A stretch of 64,000 nt of DNA from Paenibacillus nanensis (GCF_003583765.1 NZ_QXQA01000004.1:186001-250000), one strand, 5' to 3'. Shown: positions 1 to 8,062, numbered from the stretch's first letter. Numbers and translations: made by a program. The notes: generated by a model not told the origin, from the sequence alone.

Positions 1-200
1 TGAGGCTCATAGACGACGGCACCGCAATCTGTGTTTGTGCCTAATTTGCATAAATAACCTCTGCTAGCCGGCGATTCTACGTAGCCGTGAGCGGAGGCGC
101 GCTCGGCAAGCAGCATCATACAAGCCAGCATAACGAGCATGATACCGCTTGCGACGATGGCTTTTACGAATAATGAACGTTGGTTTTGAAGAATGGACAT
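1..200 (-). CDS. Secreted lytic polysaccharide monooxygenase, AA10 (partial, 5' end only)
   Basis: Reading leftward from an ATG at 198-200, with an AGGAGG-type site at 211-216, gives 66 codons running off the window edge. Residues 1-37 form a signal peptide ([19 protein letters not shown] start, hydrophobic core) ending in ERASA. The mature protein would begin [12 protein letters not shown] and continue with CKL, DCG and VYEP. This is the start of CBP21/GbpA-type AA10 enzymes, which use the N-terminal His and a second His to hold copper and cleave crystalline chitin (or cellulose) oxidatively outside the cell. Family assignment is firm. The second histidine, any carbohydrate-binding modules and the substrate preference lie outside the window. 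The overlapping reading frame at 64-246 is a shadow. Confidence 0.93.
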   Translation of the reverse strand, partial: MSILQNQRSLFVKAIVASGIMLVMLACMMLLAERASAHGYVESPASRGYLCKLGTNTDCGAVVYEP

Positions 201-655
201 AAATAAATACCCTCCTGTCAAAAGTGGATTTTCTAACCTTTGTCAATCGCGGGCCAAACCTAAAAGAAGATTGTGCGGTAAGCTTCTCTATGGGGTGAGG
301 ACAAGCTTAATAAATCCTAGTCTTGTGCGATTGGACTCCTTTCTCTTTTGATTTTATATAAACTCGAAAAGAACGAGCTTATACACTATGCGATTGTTGA
401 GATGAGCGGATCGTGCTGCGGGAAGGGAATGCCGCTGACTTAGGGAAGGCTGGCAGAAAAAGCATAAGGCTTATTAGGAAGATGATGAGTCTAGAGGTCT
501 TTGAAATTGTGCGCGGTTATCCATAACGAAATGGTCGGAAGTTAACTTTAAGTATAGGTGATGTTCATGAAAGCGTGGAGGGGAATAATTATTGTAAAAT
601 AAATTTACCCCTCAAAGCCGCGAGAATTACAATAAATAATAGGATGTTATTAGCA
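201..655. other. Intergenic region upstream of the LPMO gene
   Basis: No convincing gene was found. It must hold the leftward promoter of the LPMO gene; a TTGACA lies at 241-246 on the minus strand, but no good -10 was found at the right distance. An AT-rich inverted repeat with GAGGGG at 578-583 and CCCCTC at 608-613 surrounds a further partly complementary AT core. Its function is unknown. Confidence 0.4.
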
Positions 656-681
656 AAAAAGGCCTCTTCCGAGGCCTTTTT
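656..681 (-). terminator. Intrinsic terminator of the serine hydrolase gene
   Basis: An 11-bp perfect stem (656-666 with 671-681), GGCCTC core with TTCC/GGAA loop, is flanked by A and T runs. It sits 4 nt past the leftward stop codon at 685. The A/T flanks would let it work in either direction. Confidence 0.9.
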
Positions 682-684
682 GTG

Positions 685-1935
685 TTACGGCTGTTTTTTC
701 ATTCCCAGGAACGTCCATAAGCCATCATGATTTTTCTTGAACGAATACGATAAGTCGTAGTACTTATGCTGAAAGCTCGTCTCGGATATCGGATAAATCG
801 GATTACGCTCCCGGTTGTTCCAAACGAAATAGATGTCTTCTTCATCCCGGTCAACGATGGCTTGGCAGCCATATCCTTCGTATCGGCCGAGCAGCGGCGC
901 TAGCTCCGCTTCTGCGATCGGGTAAGGCGATGGCGGTACAGGCGGCGCAGCGTCTTCACCGAACACAATGCCCGATAGGTGATCCACGAGTCTCGTGACC
1001 GGGACAAAATCGTAATTGGACAGCAGAATAACCGTCATCCGCTCATCGGGGTAACGGTGCAGCTCGCTGCGGTATCCTCGATATGCGCCTCCGTGATAAA
1101 TACGTCTGCGATCATGCTTTCGGTTGAGGAACCAGCCGAGCCCGTAGCCTTCCTCTTCTCTGCTGAATACATCTTCGATGACGGACCGGCCGACCAGCGT
1201 GTCTGAATAAAGCGCTTGATCCCATTTAAGCAGATCGCGCGCGGTGGAATACATGCCTCCAGCGGAAATGACGGTGCTCATATCGATATACTCTGCCGGC
1301 GCAAGCGTTTGATTGGAAGCGGAATAAGCGCTTGCAAGTCCCGGTATGACGCATCTGCCGTTGTTGATGCCGGAGCTCCTCATGTCCAAGGGCTGCAGGA
1401 TCCGTAAACGCAGGAAATCCTCGAAGCCGCTCCCGGTTACAGCCTCCACAATGACGCCGAGCAAATAGTACCCCGTATTGTTGTAAGCAAATGCCGTGCC
1501 TGGAAGGAAGTCGTTCGGCTTGTCCGCCAGCCTTTCCAGGACGGTTTCCTTCGCTGCCGGCCATTTGTTCCAATCGGCGTTATATTCCGGCATGCTAGTG
1601 AAATTCGGCAGCCCGGAGCGATGCTGCAGCAGCTGCCGGATGGACATCGAATCCCTGCTCTTCAGCGACGGCAAGTAATCGCCGGCAGGATCGTCGAGAC
1701 GCAGCAAACCTTGTTCAGCCAGCATCATGATCGCCATTGCCGTAAACGATTTGGTCACCGACCATATTCCGAATTTCGTATCCATCGTATTCGGCACTTG
1801 ATGCTCCTCGCTTGCGTTGCCAAAGGCTTCTTCATAAAGAATGGACCCGTTCTGCGCGATAAGTACGGTGCCGCTTAACGGATAGCGTTCCCGATAGGTA
1901 TGTAAATAGTTCGCGAGTTTGGTTTGAGTTGTCAT
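685..1935 (-). CDS. Serine hydrolase, beta-lactamase/PBP4*-like family (class C type)
   Basis: A 416-residue protein with the three penicillin-recognising motifs: the SxxK nucleophile box S59-V-T-K62, the YNN box (YxN) in FAYNNTGYYLLG, and HGG in IYHGGAYRG, which stands in for KTG. Members of this fold hydrolyse D-amino-acid amides, esters or peptidoglycan fragments; true beta-lactam resistance cannot be inferred. No signal peptide is evident, so it is probably cytoplasmic. It is a single-gene unit with its own terminator. The C-terminal ~90 residues form the extra lipocalin-like region common in PBP4*-type proteins. The substrate is unknown. Confidence 0.88.
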   Translation of the reverse strand: MTTQTKLANYLHTYRERYPLSGTVLIAQNGSILYEEAFGNASEEHQVPNTMDTKFGIWSVTKSFTAMAIMMLAEQGLLRLDDPAGDYLPSLKSRDSMSIRQLLQHRSGLPNFTSMPEYNADWNKWPAAKETVLERLADKPNDFLPGTAFAYNNTGYYLLGVIVEAVTGSGFEDFLRLRILQPLDMRSSGINNGRCVIPGLASAYSASNQTLAPAEYIDMSTVISAGGMYSTARDLLKWDQALYSDTLVGRSVIEDVFSREEEGYGLGWFLNRKHDRRRIYHGGAYRGYRSELHRYPDERMTVILLSNYDFVPVTRLVDHLSGIVFGEDAAPPVPPSPYPIAEAELAPLLGRYEGYGCQAIVDRDEEDIYFVWNNRERNPIYPISETSFQHKYYDLSYSFKKNHDGLWTFLGMKKQP

Positions 1936-2009
1936 GGTTAGCCTCCTCTAGTTGGATATTCTACCATATTGGCGTGAAGAGGCGCACCACGAGGGGGCGA
2001 TGCGCCCCC

Positions 2010-2183
2010 TTAAATGACCGGAAAGTTCCAGCCATAGCGCGGATTCGTGTAAAATGGCGGTCTGATGCTAGTTACAGGCATCGAATAAGGATACGGATTC
2101 GCGTTATACAGCAATGGCAATCTCGCTTCCGATTGGGGCTGCAGAAGCAGCTGGACGACCGGGCTAAACAGAATCGGATTCAT
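2010..2183 (-). CDS. Small hypothetical protein, 57 aa, Pro/Asn/Tyr-rich
   Basis: Leftward ATG at 2181-2183 follows a clean GGGAGG site with 6-nt spacing, and the frame stays open to a TAA at 2010-2012. The product starts MNPILFSPVVQLLLQPQ and its second half is rich in Asn, Pro, Tyr and Arg (NANPYPYSMPV, FYTNPRYGWNFP). It has no cysteine, no membrane segment and no recognised domain. The composition recalls small spore-associated proteins, but that is only an impression. A GC-rich inverted repeat (about 1993-2009) follows the stop without a U-run. Confidence 0.5.
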   Translation of the reverse strand: MNPILFSPVVQLLLQPQSEARLPLLYNANPYPYSMPVTSIRPPFYTNPRYGWNFPVI

Positions 2184-2336
2184 AATAGCCTCCCTCTGAA
2201 TATGGATGCTTCAGCATACGTGGCGCCACCTCGTAAGGAGCATGTACGGAATAAGATGCTGCCGTAACCAACCTCCGGCACGGCGAATGCCTATCTCGCA
2301 TAGTGTAAAGAAAAGGAATAAAAGCGGGAGGCAAAT

Positions 2337-3308
2337 ATGAGCAATCAGCGGTCAGAGCAAGAAGTTCAACATTATCGGCAGCTTTTCGATAAAGCGAAAA
2401 CAACAACGCCGTATCCGATGTATCCCAATTACGGAAGGATAACAAGATATGAAGATATAGCGCTTCCGTTTCCCGAGCAGAGACAGCTCGTACAGCCGGG
2501 AAGGGAGGCGTATATGGTTCCCGAGCCGATCATCGAGAATCCGAATTACGTCGGAAGCGGCAAGCTGAAAGGCAAGGCCGCCCTCATAACGGGAGGGGAC
2601 AGCGGTATGGGAGCCGCAGCTGCCATCGCATTCGCGAAGGAAGGAGCGGACGTCGCAATCGCCTATTTAGACGAACATGAAGACGCGCAGCGAACCTGCC
2701 GGCGCGTCGAAGAGCTCGGCCGCCGCTGTCTGCCGCTGCCGGGGGATTTGCGCGATAAGAAGCATTGCGCGGCTATCGTGCATAAAACAGTGGAGACATT
2801 TGGCCGATTGGATGTGCTCTGCAATCATGTCGGCATCCAGTTTCAACAATTGAGCTTGTTGGACATAACGGATGAGCAGCTCGAGGATACGTTCAAAGTG
2901 AACGTCTTCTCCCATTTTTATACGACAAGAGCAGCGATCCCGCATTTAAAGCCAGGCAGCTCGATTATTAACACCGCTTCCGTAGTCGCTTACGTAGGGC
3001 CGAAGGATTTGATCGATTATACGGCAACCAAGTCCGCCATTGTCGGTTTTACCCGGTCTCTTGCGAATAATCTTATCGGCCAAGGCATTCGGGTAAACGC
3101 GATCGCGCCGGGGCCGATTTGGACACCGCTTATCCCGTCAAGCTACGCCTCCGACCATGTAGCGGTTTTTGGCACGGAAACGCCAATGGGAAGGCCGGGA
3201 CAGCCGTTCGAGGTAGCCCCTACATTCGTCTATTTGGCATCGGATGACTCCAGGTATGTAACCGGACAGGTGCTGCATGTTGATGGAGGACAATCCACGA
3301 GCTCATAA
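2337..3308 (+). CDS. Short-chain dehydrogenase/reductase (general-stress YhxC/YhdF/YdaD type)
   Basis: A 323-residue SDR with the ~60-residue N-terminal extension seen in the B. subtilis YdaD/YhdF group (YPxYP-like segment, then the [17 protein letters not shown] nucleotide-binding start). The glycine motif TGGDSGMG, catalytic Ser in NTASVVAY and YTATK (YxxxK) are present, and the C-terminus GQVLHVDGG is typical. The usual NNAG is CNHVG. It should oxidise or reduce an alcohol or sugar with NAD(P); the substrate is unknown. The ATG follows GGGAGG at a normal distance. It seems to be transcribed alone. Confidence 0.9.
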   Translation: MSNQRSEQEVQHYRQLFDKAKTTTPYPMYPNYGRITRYEDIALPFPEQRQLVQPGREAYMVPEPIIENPNYVGSGKLKGKAALITGGDSGMGAAAAIAFAKEGADVAIAYLDEHEDAQRTCRRVEELGRRCLPLPGDLRDKKHCAAIVHKTVETFGRLDVLCNHVGIQFQQLSLLDITDEQLEDTFKVNVFSHFYTTRAAIPHLKPGSSIINTASVVAYVGPKDLIDYTATKSAIVGFTRSLANNLIGQGIRVNAIAPGPIWTPLIPSSYASDHVAVFGTETPMGRPGQPFEVAPTFVYLASDDSRYVTGQVLHVDGGQSTSS

Positions 3309-3322
3309 TGGAGCTCGTGGAT
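3293..3322 (+). other. Strong hairpin across the SDR stop codon
   Basis: A 12-bp perfect inverted repeat (3293-3304 with 3311-3322, loop ATAATG) contains the stop codon region of the SDR gene. No U-run follows, so it is not a standard intrinsic terminator. It may protect the mRNA 3' end or limit read-through into the arsR-type gene. Confidence 0.55.
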
Positions 3323-3328
3323 CCCTGG

Positions 3329-3366
3329 TTGACAGGCATATTCTCGATTTGGCATATTCTTATATG
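3329..3366 (+). promoter_or_regulatory. Promoter and probable operator of the ArsR-family gene
   Basis: TTGACA at 3329-3334 and CATATT at 3353-3358 are 18 nt apart. The -10 lies inside the palindrome CATAT-TCTT-ATATG (3353-3366), the shape of ArsR-family operators. Autorepression is the natural reading (inference). Confidence 0.6.
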
Positions 3367-3394
3367 AGAATCGAACTTGTTCGGAGGGGATATG

Positions 3395-3712
3395 ATGGAA
3401 CTGTCAACTTTGAGTGCGCTAGCCGAACCCAACCGATTGCATATAGTGGAGCTGCTAAGCGTAGGACCGCTTACGGTAGGCGAGATCGCAACGAAACTCG
3501 AGCTCCGGCAGCCGCAGGTTTCAAAGCATTTGAAGGTTTTAAATGAGGCGCACATTGTTGAAGTCCGACCATTGGCCAACCAGCGGATTTATAAGCTGCG
3601 GCCAGAACCGTTTCAGGAGATGGACGCATGGCTGGAATCCTTCCGCAGATTATGGGAGGAGCGGATGGACCGCCTGGACGCTTATTTGCAAGAAATGCAG
3701 AAGAAGACATAA
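3395..3712 (+). CDS. ArsR/SmtB-family transcriptional repressor, non-metal type
   Basis: A winged-helix protein of about 106 residues: LSALAEPNRLHIVELL, recognition helix region LRQPQVSKHLKVL, wing VRPLANQRIYKL, then a C-terminal amphipathic helix rich in Glu/Arg. It has no cysteine and no obvious metal-binding His cluster, so it belongs with the SdpR-like ArsR group rather than the arsenic/zinc sensors. Of the tandem ATGs at 3392 and 3395 the second has the better distance (6 nt) from GGAGGG. Its usual partner in this subgroup, an AHSA1/SRPBCC protein, is absent, so the target may be its own promoter only or a distant gene. Confidence 0.85.
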   Translation: MELSTLSALAEPNRLHIVELLSVGPLTVGEIATKLELRQPQVSKHLKVLNEAHIVEVRPLANQRIYKLRPEPFQEMDAWLESFRRLWEERMDRLDAYLQEMQKKT

Positions 3713-3713
3713 T

Positions 3714-3754
3714 AACAGCCCCTTGGCGGAAATCGTTTCCTTCAAGGGGCTGTT
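3714..3754. terminator. Shared terminator between convergent genes
   Basis: A 12-bp stem AACAGCCCCTTG (3714-3725) pairs with 3743-3754, followed by TTCTTTC. It lies between the ArsR gene stop (3712) and the leftward GH18 stop (3767) and can serve both. Confidence 0.8.
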
Positions 3755-3766
3755 TCTTTCGATCGT

Positions 3767-5686
3767 TTATTTAGCCCGGAGCATTTTGGTCCAAAGCTCC
3801 GCGTCTTCATAGCCGAGCCGCCATGCAGCGATTCCGGCCAGATCATATTTTTTCGCGATCGCGATCCGTTTCAGCACGGTGTCGTCGTTCTCCGCCCAGA
3901 AGACGTGCGTGTAACCGTCTTTTTTATAGCTGTACTTGTATTGGCCGGATTCCGGATCGAATGTTTTCGCAGCATTTGTGCCGGCGATCAGGCCGGGCAG
4001 GTCTTTCATCAGAATCGCCCGATTGTCAACCAGCTTGCCATCCGCGTCGATCCGCCATTCCCGGACGTAGAATGGAATGCCAAGCATCAGCTTGCTCCGC
4101 GGGATCCCGTAATCCAAGTATTGCTTCACGCCTTCTTCCACCCACTGTAAGCCTCCAACCGAGCCCGGCTCCTTGCTGCCTTTCCAATGCTCGTCATAAG
4201 CCATAATGATCACGGTATCGACAATGGCGCCGATCGCCGCGTGATCGTAAGCGGTTCGGTGGTTCCAGCTGGCGTCCCCGCGGAGAAGATCGATGGAGAC
4301 CTTCAGCTTTTTGGCATGAGCGGCAGTTGTCAGCTTCTGAACGAATGCGGTAAAAGCCGTGCGGTCGGCTGCGGCCACCTCTTCAAAGTCAAGATTAATG
4401 CCGTACACGCCTAGCGCGGAGGCTTTGTTTACTAACGCGTTTATAAACTTGGTTTGCGCCGCGCCGTCTTTCAAGAAGGCGGTCGTCAGCTCGCGGTCGA
4501 AGCCGTTGTGGACGAGCGGCATGACCTGAATGCCTTGCGCTTTTAACGTCTTGACGACTTCAGGGTCAGACGTGTCCTTCATCGCGCCGTCCGCCGACGT
4601 AAGCTCGAACCAGGTTGGCGAGTCAATATCCAGTCCTTGCGTACCCGCGACATGGCCGAGTATCGTTGCGCTTGAGCTGCTGCCGTTCCAGCCGAGGAAC
4701 TGCAGGGATTTGATGTTGCTCCATAGCGCACGGCCATCAATCGTCCGGATCGTAATATTGGCATAGTATTGGGCGTAAGCCATCGCCGAGCTCAGCTTCT
4801 GGAAGCTTTTGATCTTGCGGTCGCTCTGATACACTTCAAAGTACGGATAGCTGGACCATAGGGATTTGCCGTCCTTGAGCACCTCCGCGTTAAGAAGCGT
4901 CTTCGCGTATTTGACGGCATCGTCTAGTCCGATATAGGACCGAATGAACCTTCCGCTCTGATACACTTCATAGGAAGGGACATTGGAGTGTACGATTTTG
5001 TTTTTGGCTGTATGGACAACTTGGCTTCCTGCGATCGCGTTCGATACGTTTATCGCATCCTTCAAAAATGCGTACGGCTTTGAATCAGGGATGGGCTCGC
5101 CGTCTATGACGAGCTGATAGACCGCTTGCGCTTTCTTCTTCTCGCTGATCTGCGCGGCGGTGTAATTATCCCATACCCAAGCGTTCGTGTTTACATCGAT
5201 TACGTGGACCTTGCCCCATTTTTTCGCTTCTTTTTTGGCTTCCTCTAACGACTGAAACTCCCAGTTCGGCAGCGTAATTTCGCCTTGATAGAGACGGTAG
5301 TTCGCATACGTTTCAAATGTCCAGCCAAGTCCCTCCATATCGCGAATATGGGCGTTTTTCATCGTTTTGGCCAGCGCCAAAGCTTGCTCATACGCTCGAA
5401 ACTCCCATTTGGATGAGGAAGAGCCGTTCTGATAGACCTTATAACGCGGGAAATTATCCCAGACCCATTTGCGGCCCGAAATGGTTTCGACATGACTATA
5501 ATTGTAGCTTTTGGCGTACCGGATCGCGTCGGCTTCCTTGGCAAATTCCTTGAGCGCCTTATCGTTCTGGTAAACCCGGTACTTTGTCATGCCGGAAGCG
5601 GCGGCAATGGTCGTAGCCTGCGCAGGCGCCATCACCGCTTGCAGGAAAAGGATGATAGCGGCGAGCGCCATTAATTTTTTTGCCAT
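3767..5686 (-). CDS. Secreted GH18-family glycosidase with six N-terminal repeats
   Basis: A 639-residue protein. Residues 1-24 form a signal peptide (ALAAIILFLQAVMAPAQA). From about 34 to 325 there are six ~45-residue repeats opening with Y-[KRE]-[VL]-Y-Q and closing with a W-x-N/S-x-Y/F motif (RYKVYQNG, NYRLYQGE, YEVYQSGR, FEVYQSDR). The last half is a TIM-barrel GH18 domain of the sporulation/cortex (YaaH/SleL) type: the catalytic segment is GINLDFEEV with D433 and E435, followed by IMAYDEHW and FWAENDDT. It likely cuts a GlcNAc-containing polymer in the wall, the spore cortex or chitin. The repeats probably anchor it to the envelope (inference). No good Shine-Dalgarno is placed before the ATG; GGGGAG lies about 15 nt upstream. 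Confidence 0.87.
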   Translation of the reverse strand: MAKKLMALAAIILFLQAVMAPAQATTIAAASGMTKYRVYQNDKALKEFAKEADAIRYAKSYNYSHVETISGRKWVWDNFPRYKVYQNGSSSSKWEFRAYEQALALAKTMKNAHIRDMEGLGWTFETYANYRLYQGEITLPNWEFQSLEEAKKEAKKWGKVHVIDVNTNAWVWDNYTAAQISEKKKAQAVYQLVIDGEPIPDSKPYAFLKDAINVSNAIAGSQVVHTAKNKIVHSNVPSYEVYQSGRFIRSYIGLDDAVKYAKTLLNAEVLKDGKSLWSSYPYFEVYQSDRKIKSFQKLSSAMAYAQYYANITIRTIDGRALWSNIKSLQFLGWNGSSSSATILGHVAGTQGLDIDSPTWFELTSADGAMKDTSDPEVVKTLKAQGIQVMPLVHNGFDRELTTAFLKDGAAQTKFINALVNKASALGVYGINLDFEEVAAADRTAFTAFVQKLTTAAHAKKLKVSIDLLRGDASWNHRTAYDHAAIGAIVDTVIIMAYDEHWKGSKEPGSVGGLQWVEEGVKQYLDYGIPRSKLMLGIPFYVREWRIDADGKLVDNRAILMKDLPGLIAGTNAAKTFDPESGQYKYSYKKDGYTHVFWAENDDTVLKRIAIAKKYDLAGIAAWRLGYEDAELWTKMLRAK

Positions 5687-5768
5687 ACGTACTTTGTCAC
5701 TCTCCCCGAATGTTCTACTCTATTAGACGACAAGAAATCGGGAGAGTTGCTATAACAGCTTATGGAAA

Positions 5769-5804
5769 TAAAAAAACATCCCGCTTCCGGTTCGGAAGGG
5801 GATG
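5769..5804 (-). terminator. Terminator of the yxcD-like operon
   Basis: On the minus strand a stem of about 13 bp (5777-5790 with 5791-5804, small internal asymmetry) is followed by seven U residues (5770-5776). It lies 10 nt beyond the stop of the DUF2653 gene. Confidence 0.85.
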
Positions 5805-5814
5805 CAATGTCATG

Positions 5815-6102
5815 TTAACCCGGAAATTCGGCCCAAAACTCCTCGGCCTCTTCATCGATGCCGAGACTGATGTCGGAACGGAATACCCGGCGGTTGTAAT
5901 GCGAAAACAAATACTGCTCAATGGCTTCCAGCAAATTCGCGGTGATCAAATATTGGCTGCGTCCGCCCACCCACATTTCCGCTGTTATGCCATATTCTTC
6001 GTCATAGCCTAACTGCACTTCAACATCGGTAGGCTGAATTCCTCTGCGTTCAGCGGTGTGCAGGCAGATTGCGTTAATGATCTCGTCGGTATAGATTCTC
6101 AC
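5815..6102 (-). CDS. YxcD-like protein, DUF2653
   Basis: A 95-residue acidic protein, MRIYTDEIINAICLHTAERR at the start and EEFWAEFPG at the end. It resembles the DUF2653/YxcD family of Bacillales, whose function is unknown. It has no signal or membrane segment. It starts 2 nt after the stop of the upstream membrane-protein gene, so the two are co-transcribed and probably translationally coupled. A pair-wise role with the membrane protein is inference from spacing only. Confidence 0.75.
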   Translation of the reverse strand: MRIYTDEIINAICLHTAERRGIQPTDVEVQLGYDEEYGITAEMWVGGRSQYLITANLLEAIEQYLFSHYNRRVFRSDISLGIDEEAEEFWAEFPG

Positions 6103-6104
6103 GA

Positions 6105-6539
6105 TTAATAAGGTCTCCGCTCATTAGGCGTATTGTTCTTCTTGCTGCGCAAATAAACGAACGCGACGCGGATCAGCATAATAATCGCAAAGATCGCAAG
6201 CAAGTTGATCATAAGGCCGAGAATTTCGCCAAACGCGCCCATGCTGCCGAACATTCCGCCGAACAGCAAGCCGGCTAATCCGCCGATCATCATGCCTTTC
6301 ATAAAGCTGCTGCCGCCGAATAACCCGCCGGATCTTGCTGCCGTTCCGGTTGCGGCTCCGGTGCCTGTTTTTGTTCCGGGATTCGTCTGGCTGACGTTAT
6401 CCGTCGACTTTTTCGGTGTTTGCGTGTAGCTTTGTTTCGGTGATTTAAAGCCCCCGCGTTTCGCGGCGTCTGCAACTTGTCCGAAGCCGAAGCTCAGGAA
6501 CAAAGCGAGCGCCATCATGACCAGCAAACCTTTTTTCAT
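6105..6539 (-). CDS. Small secreted/membrane protein with Gly-rich segment (Tim44-like N-terminus)
   Basis: 144 residues from the ATG at 6537-6539; a GGAGGAG site lies about 11 nt upstream. There is an N-terminal hydrophobic signal (MKKGLLVMMALALFLSFGFG ... ADA), a Ser/Thr/Pro/Gly linker, then a glycine- and methionine-rich stretch (GGLFGGSSFMKGMMIGGLAG), a second transmembrane segment (LGLMINLLAIFAIIMLIRVAF) and a short basic tail. This is how bacterial Tim44-domain membrane proteins begin, but the soluble Tim44 domain is missing. The longer frame reaching 7097 runs antisense through the DUF309 gene and is not real. Confidence 0.72.
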   Translation of the reverse strand: MKKGLLVMMALALFLSFGFGQVADAAKRGGFKSPKQSYTQTPKKSTDNVSQTNPGTKTGTGAATGTAARSGGLFGGSSFMKGMMIGGLAGLLFGGMFGSMGAFGEILGLMINLLAIFAIIMLIRVAFVYLRSKKNNTPNERRPY

Positions 6540-6647
6540 TCTGAATCGTTCTCCTCCTGCATATGGTGTAGGTCTATTGCTAACATCCAGTAATACGGAT
6601 AAGATGGACAAAGGTTTCAATCGGTTTATAAGGAAGGGGAGGCAAAT

Positions 6648-7175
6648 TTGGGATACCCTGATGCTTATATTGCGTACCTTGTGGAATTTCATGCAACGAG
6701 AGACTTTTTTGAATGCCACGAGCTTCTCGAGGAATATTGGAAAGCGCATCCGGATGACGGCAATAGCAGCCTCTGGGTCGGACTCATTCAGACGGCCGTC
6801 GGGCAATATCATGAACGCAGGGGCAATTTGCGCGGCGCGGCGATGATGTATGAGCAAGCGCTCGCGAAGCTTAGTGCTTCCGATCTGGAACGGTTCGGCA
6901 TTGATAAGAAGTCGCTTATCCGGCAGCTGGGAGAGCGCATAAAAGTTGCAGGCGGCGGAAAGCGAAATTATGCGGATATGGAGCTTCAGCTTACGGATCC
7001 GGCTTTGAAGGCGCGATGCGCGGCGCTTTGCAAGGAGCGAGGACTTCTTTGGGGAGCTTCCAGCCCGCAGGATAATGAATGGATCGTGCATCGCCATTTG
7101 AAGCGGGACAGGACGGACGTGATTGCGGCGAGAGAAGCGGCGTTACGGGCGAAAAGCGAAGGGCGCAGACGTTAA
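6648..7175 (+). CDS. DUF309 protein
   Basis: A 175-residue protein with the DUF309 signature in its first 40 residues: FHATRDFFECHELLEEYWK, then a helical region with VGLIQTAVGQYHERRGN. Family members are small all-helical proteins of unknown biochemistry. The start is TTG, chosen because GGGGAGG lies 6-8 nt upstream and no in-frame ATG fits. The last ~70 residues are basic and less conserved, ending in KSEGRRR. It is divergent from the membrane-protein/yxcD-like pair. Confidence 0.82.
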   Translation: MGYPDAYIAYLVEFHATRDFFECHELLEEYWKAHPDDGNSSLWVGLIQTAVGQYHERRGNLRGAAMMYEQALAKLSASDLERFGIDKKSLIRQLGERIKVAGGGKRNYADMELQLTDPALKARCAALCKERGLLWGASSPQDNEWIVHRHLKRDRTDVIAAREAALRAKSEGRRR

Positions 7176-7203
7176 CGGGCTTAAAGGGGAATAAACGACG
7201 AGA

Positions 7204-7371
7204 CTGGAGAAAAGCGAAGGCGGACATTCTACCGTAGCTTTTATTATCGATTACAATTTGAAAATGGGCAGTGAGGAAGTCGTCAGCTCTTGGTCATACA
7301 AAGTGGAAGACGGAAGAGCGGCGCTTATAGAGCGCGATGATCATGATTATGGAATAGCCGTCATAAATTAA
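7204..7371 (+). pseudogene. Short coding-like fragment, start codon unclear
   Basis: A frame open from about 7192 to a TAA at 7369-7371 encodes a natural-looking peptide (STVAFIIDYNLKMGSEEV, then KVEDGRAALIERDDHDYGI). There is no good start: the first initiator-like codon is CTG at 7204, 13 nt from an AAAGGGGA site, with TTG at 7258 and ATG at 7264 lacking sites. In the neighbouring frame ATA-AAC-GAC-GAG directly follows that site, as if an ATG start and a frameshift had been lost. It is either a decayed gene or a small protein with an unusual start. It is followed by a terminator. Confidence 0.4.
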
Positions 7372-7372
7372 G

Positions 7373-7410
7373 AAGCGTGGGAATGATCGCGATCATTCCC
7401 ACGCTTATTT
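7373..7410. terminator. Bidirectional terminator (perfect 34-nt palindrome)
   Basis: The 34 nt at 7373-7406 form a perfect palindrome with 17-nt arms that would fold with a tight loop, followed by ATTTT. It separates the rightward fragment from the leftward carbonic anhydrase gene. Confidence 0.8.
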
Positions 7411-7456
7411 TAACGCAGTCTTATAAGCCGGTCTTCTCAGAAGCTTTGCTCGTGTT

Positions 7457-8014
7457 TCATTCGCCCTTGTCGATGAGCTCGAGCTCGCCGGTTTCGGGGT
7501 CGATAAGGAGTCCATGCACTTTAATATCAGCCGGAAGAAGAGGATGATTCCGGATAATGCTCACGCTGTTGACGACACTGTCCCGTACGTTATCGAACCC
7601 GGTCAGCCAGCGAAGCAAATTGACGCCGGAGTTTTTCAAAATATCGATCGTTGACTCCGGCACGCCGCGCTCTTTCATATGTCCGATCATTTCCTGCGGA
7701 TTCAGACCGGTCATGCCGCAGTTGTGATGGCCGACGACGAACACCTCGTCCGCCTGGAGCTCGTACAGCGCGACGAGTACGCTTCGCATTATATTGCCGA
7801 AGGGCTGCGTAATGATGCCGCCGGCAGTTTTGATGATTTTGGCGTCGCCGTTCTTCAAATTCATCGACTTGGGCAGCAGCTCCGTCAATCTGGTGTCCAT
7901 ACAGGTCAGAATGACCATCCGTTTGTCGGGATATTTGCTAGTCGCGTATTGTTCATAAGCTCTAGTCTCTACAAACTGACGGTTATAAACGAGAATTTCA
8001 TCGATATTGCTCAA
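7457..8014 (-). CDS. Beta-carbonic anhydrase (YtiB/YvdA type)
   Basis: A 185-residue cytoplasmic zinc enzyme interconverting CO2 and bicarbonate. The zinc ligands are visible as C38 (in C38-M-D40-T-R42, the catalytic Asp-Arg dyad), H96 and C99 (GHHNCGMTG). Length fits the short Gram-positive beta class. It is transcribed alone or just downstream of the leftward HesB-like gene (48-nt gap). The start ATG is preceded by a GGAGG-type site on the minus strand. Confidence 0.93.
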   Translation of the reverse strand: MSNIDEILVYNRQFVETRAYEQYATSKYPDKRMVILTCMDTRLTELLPKSMNLKNGDAKIIKTAGGIITQPFGNIMRSVLVALYELQADEVFVVGHHNCGMTGLNPQEMIGHMKERGVPESTIDILKNSGVNLLRWLTGFDNVRDSVVNSVSIIRNHPLLPADIKVHGLLIDPETGELELIDKGE

Positions 8015-8062
8015 GAGCCTACCTCCAAGCGTTCGTTCGAATACAAGCCAGTCAAAAAAACG

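Noticed and set aside
6540..7097. Long N-terminal extension of the leftward membrane protein (frame to 7097)
   Set aside because: It runs antisense through the DUF309 gene, has no site at its far start, and the true ATG at 6539 begins a signal peptide.
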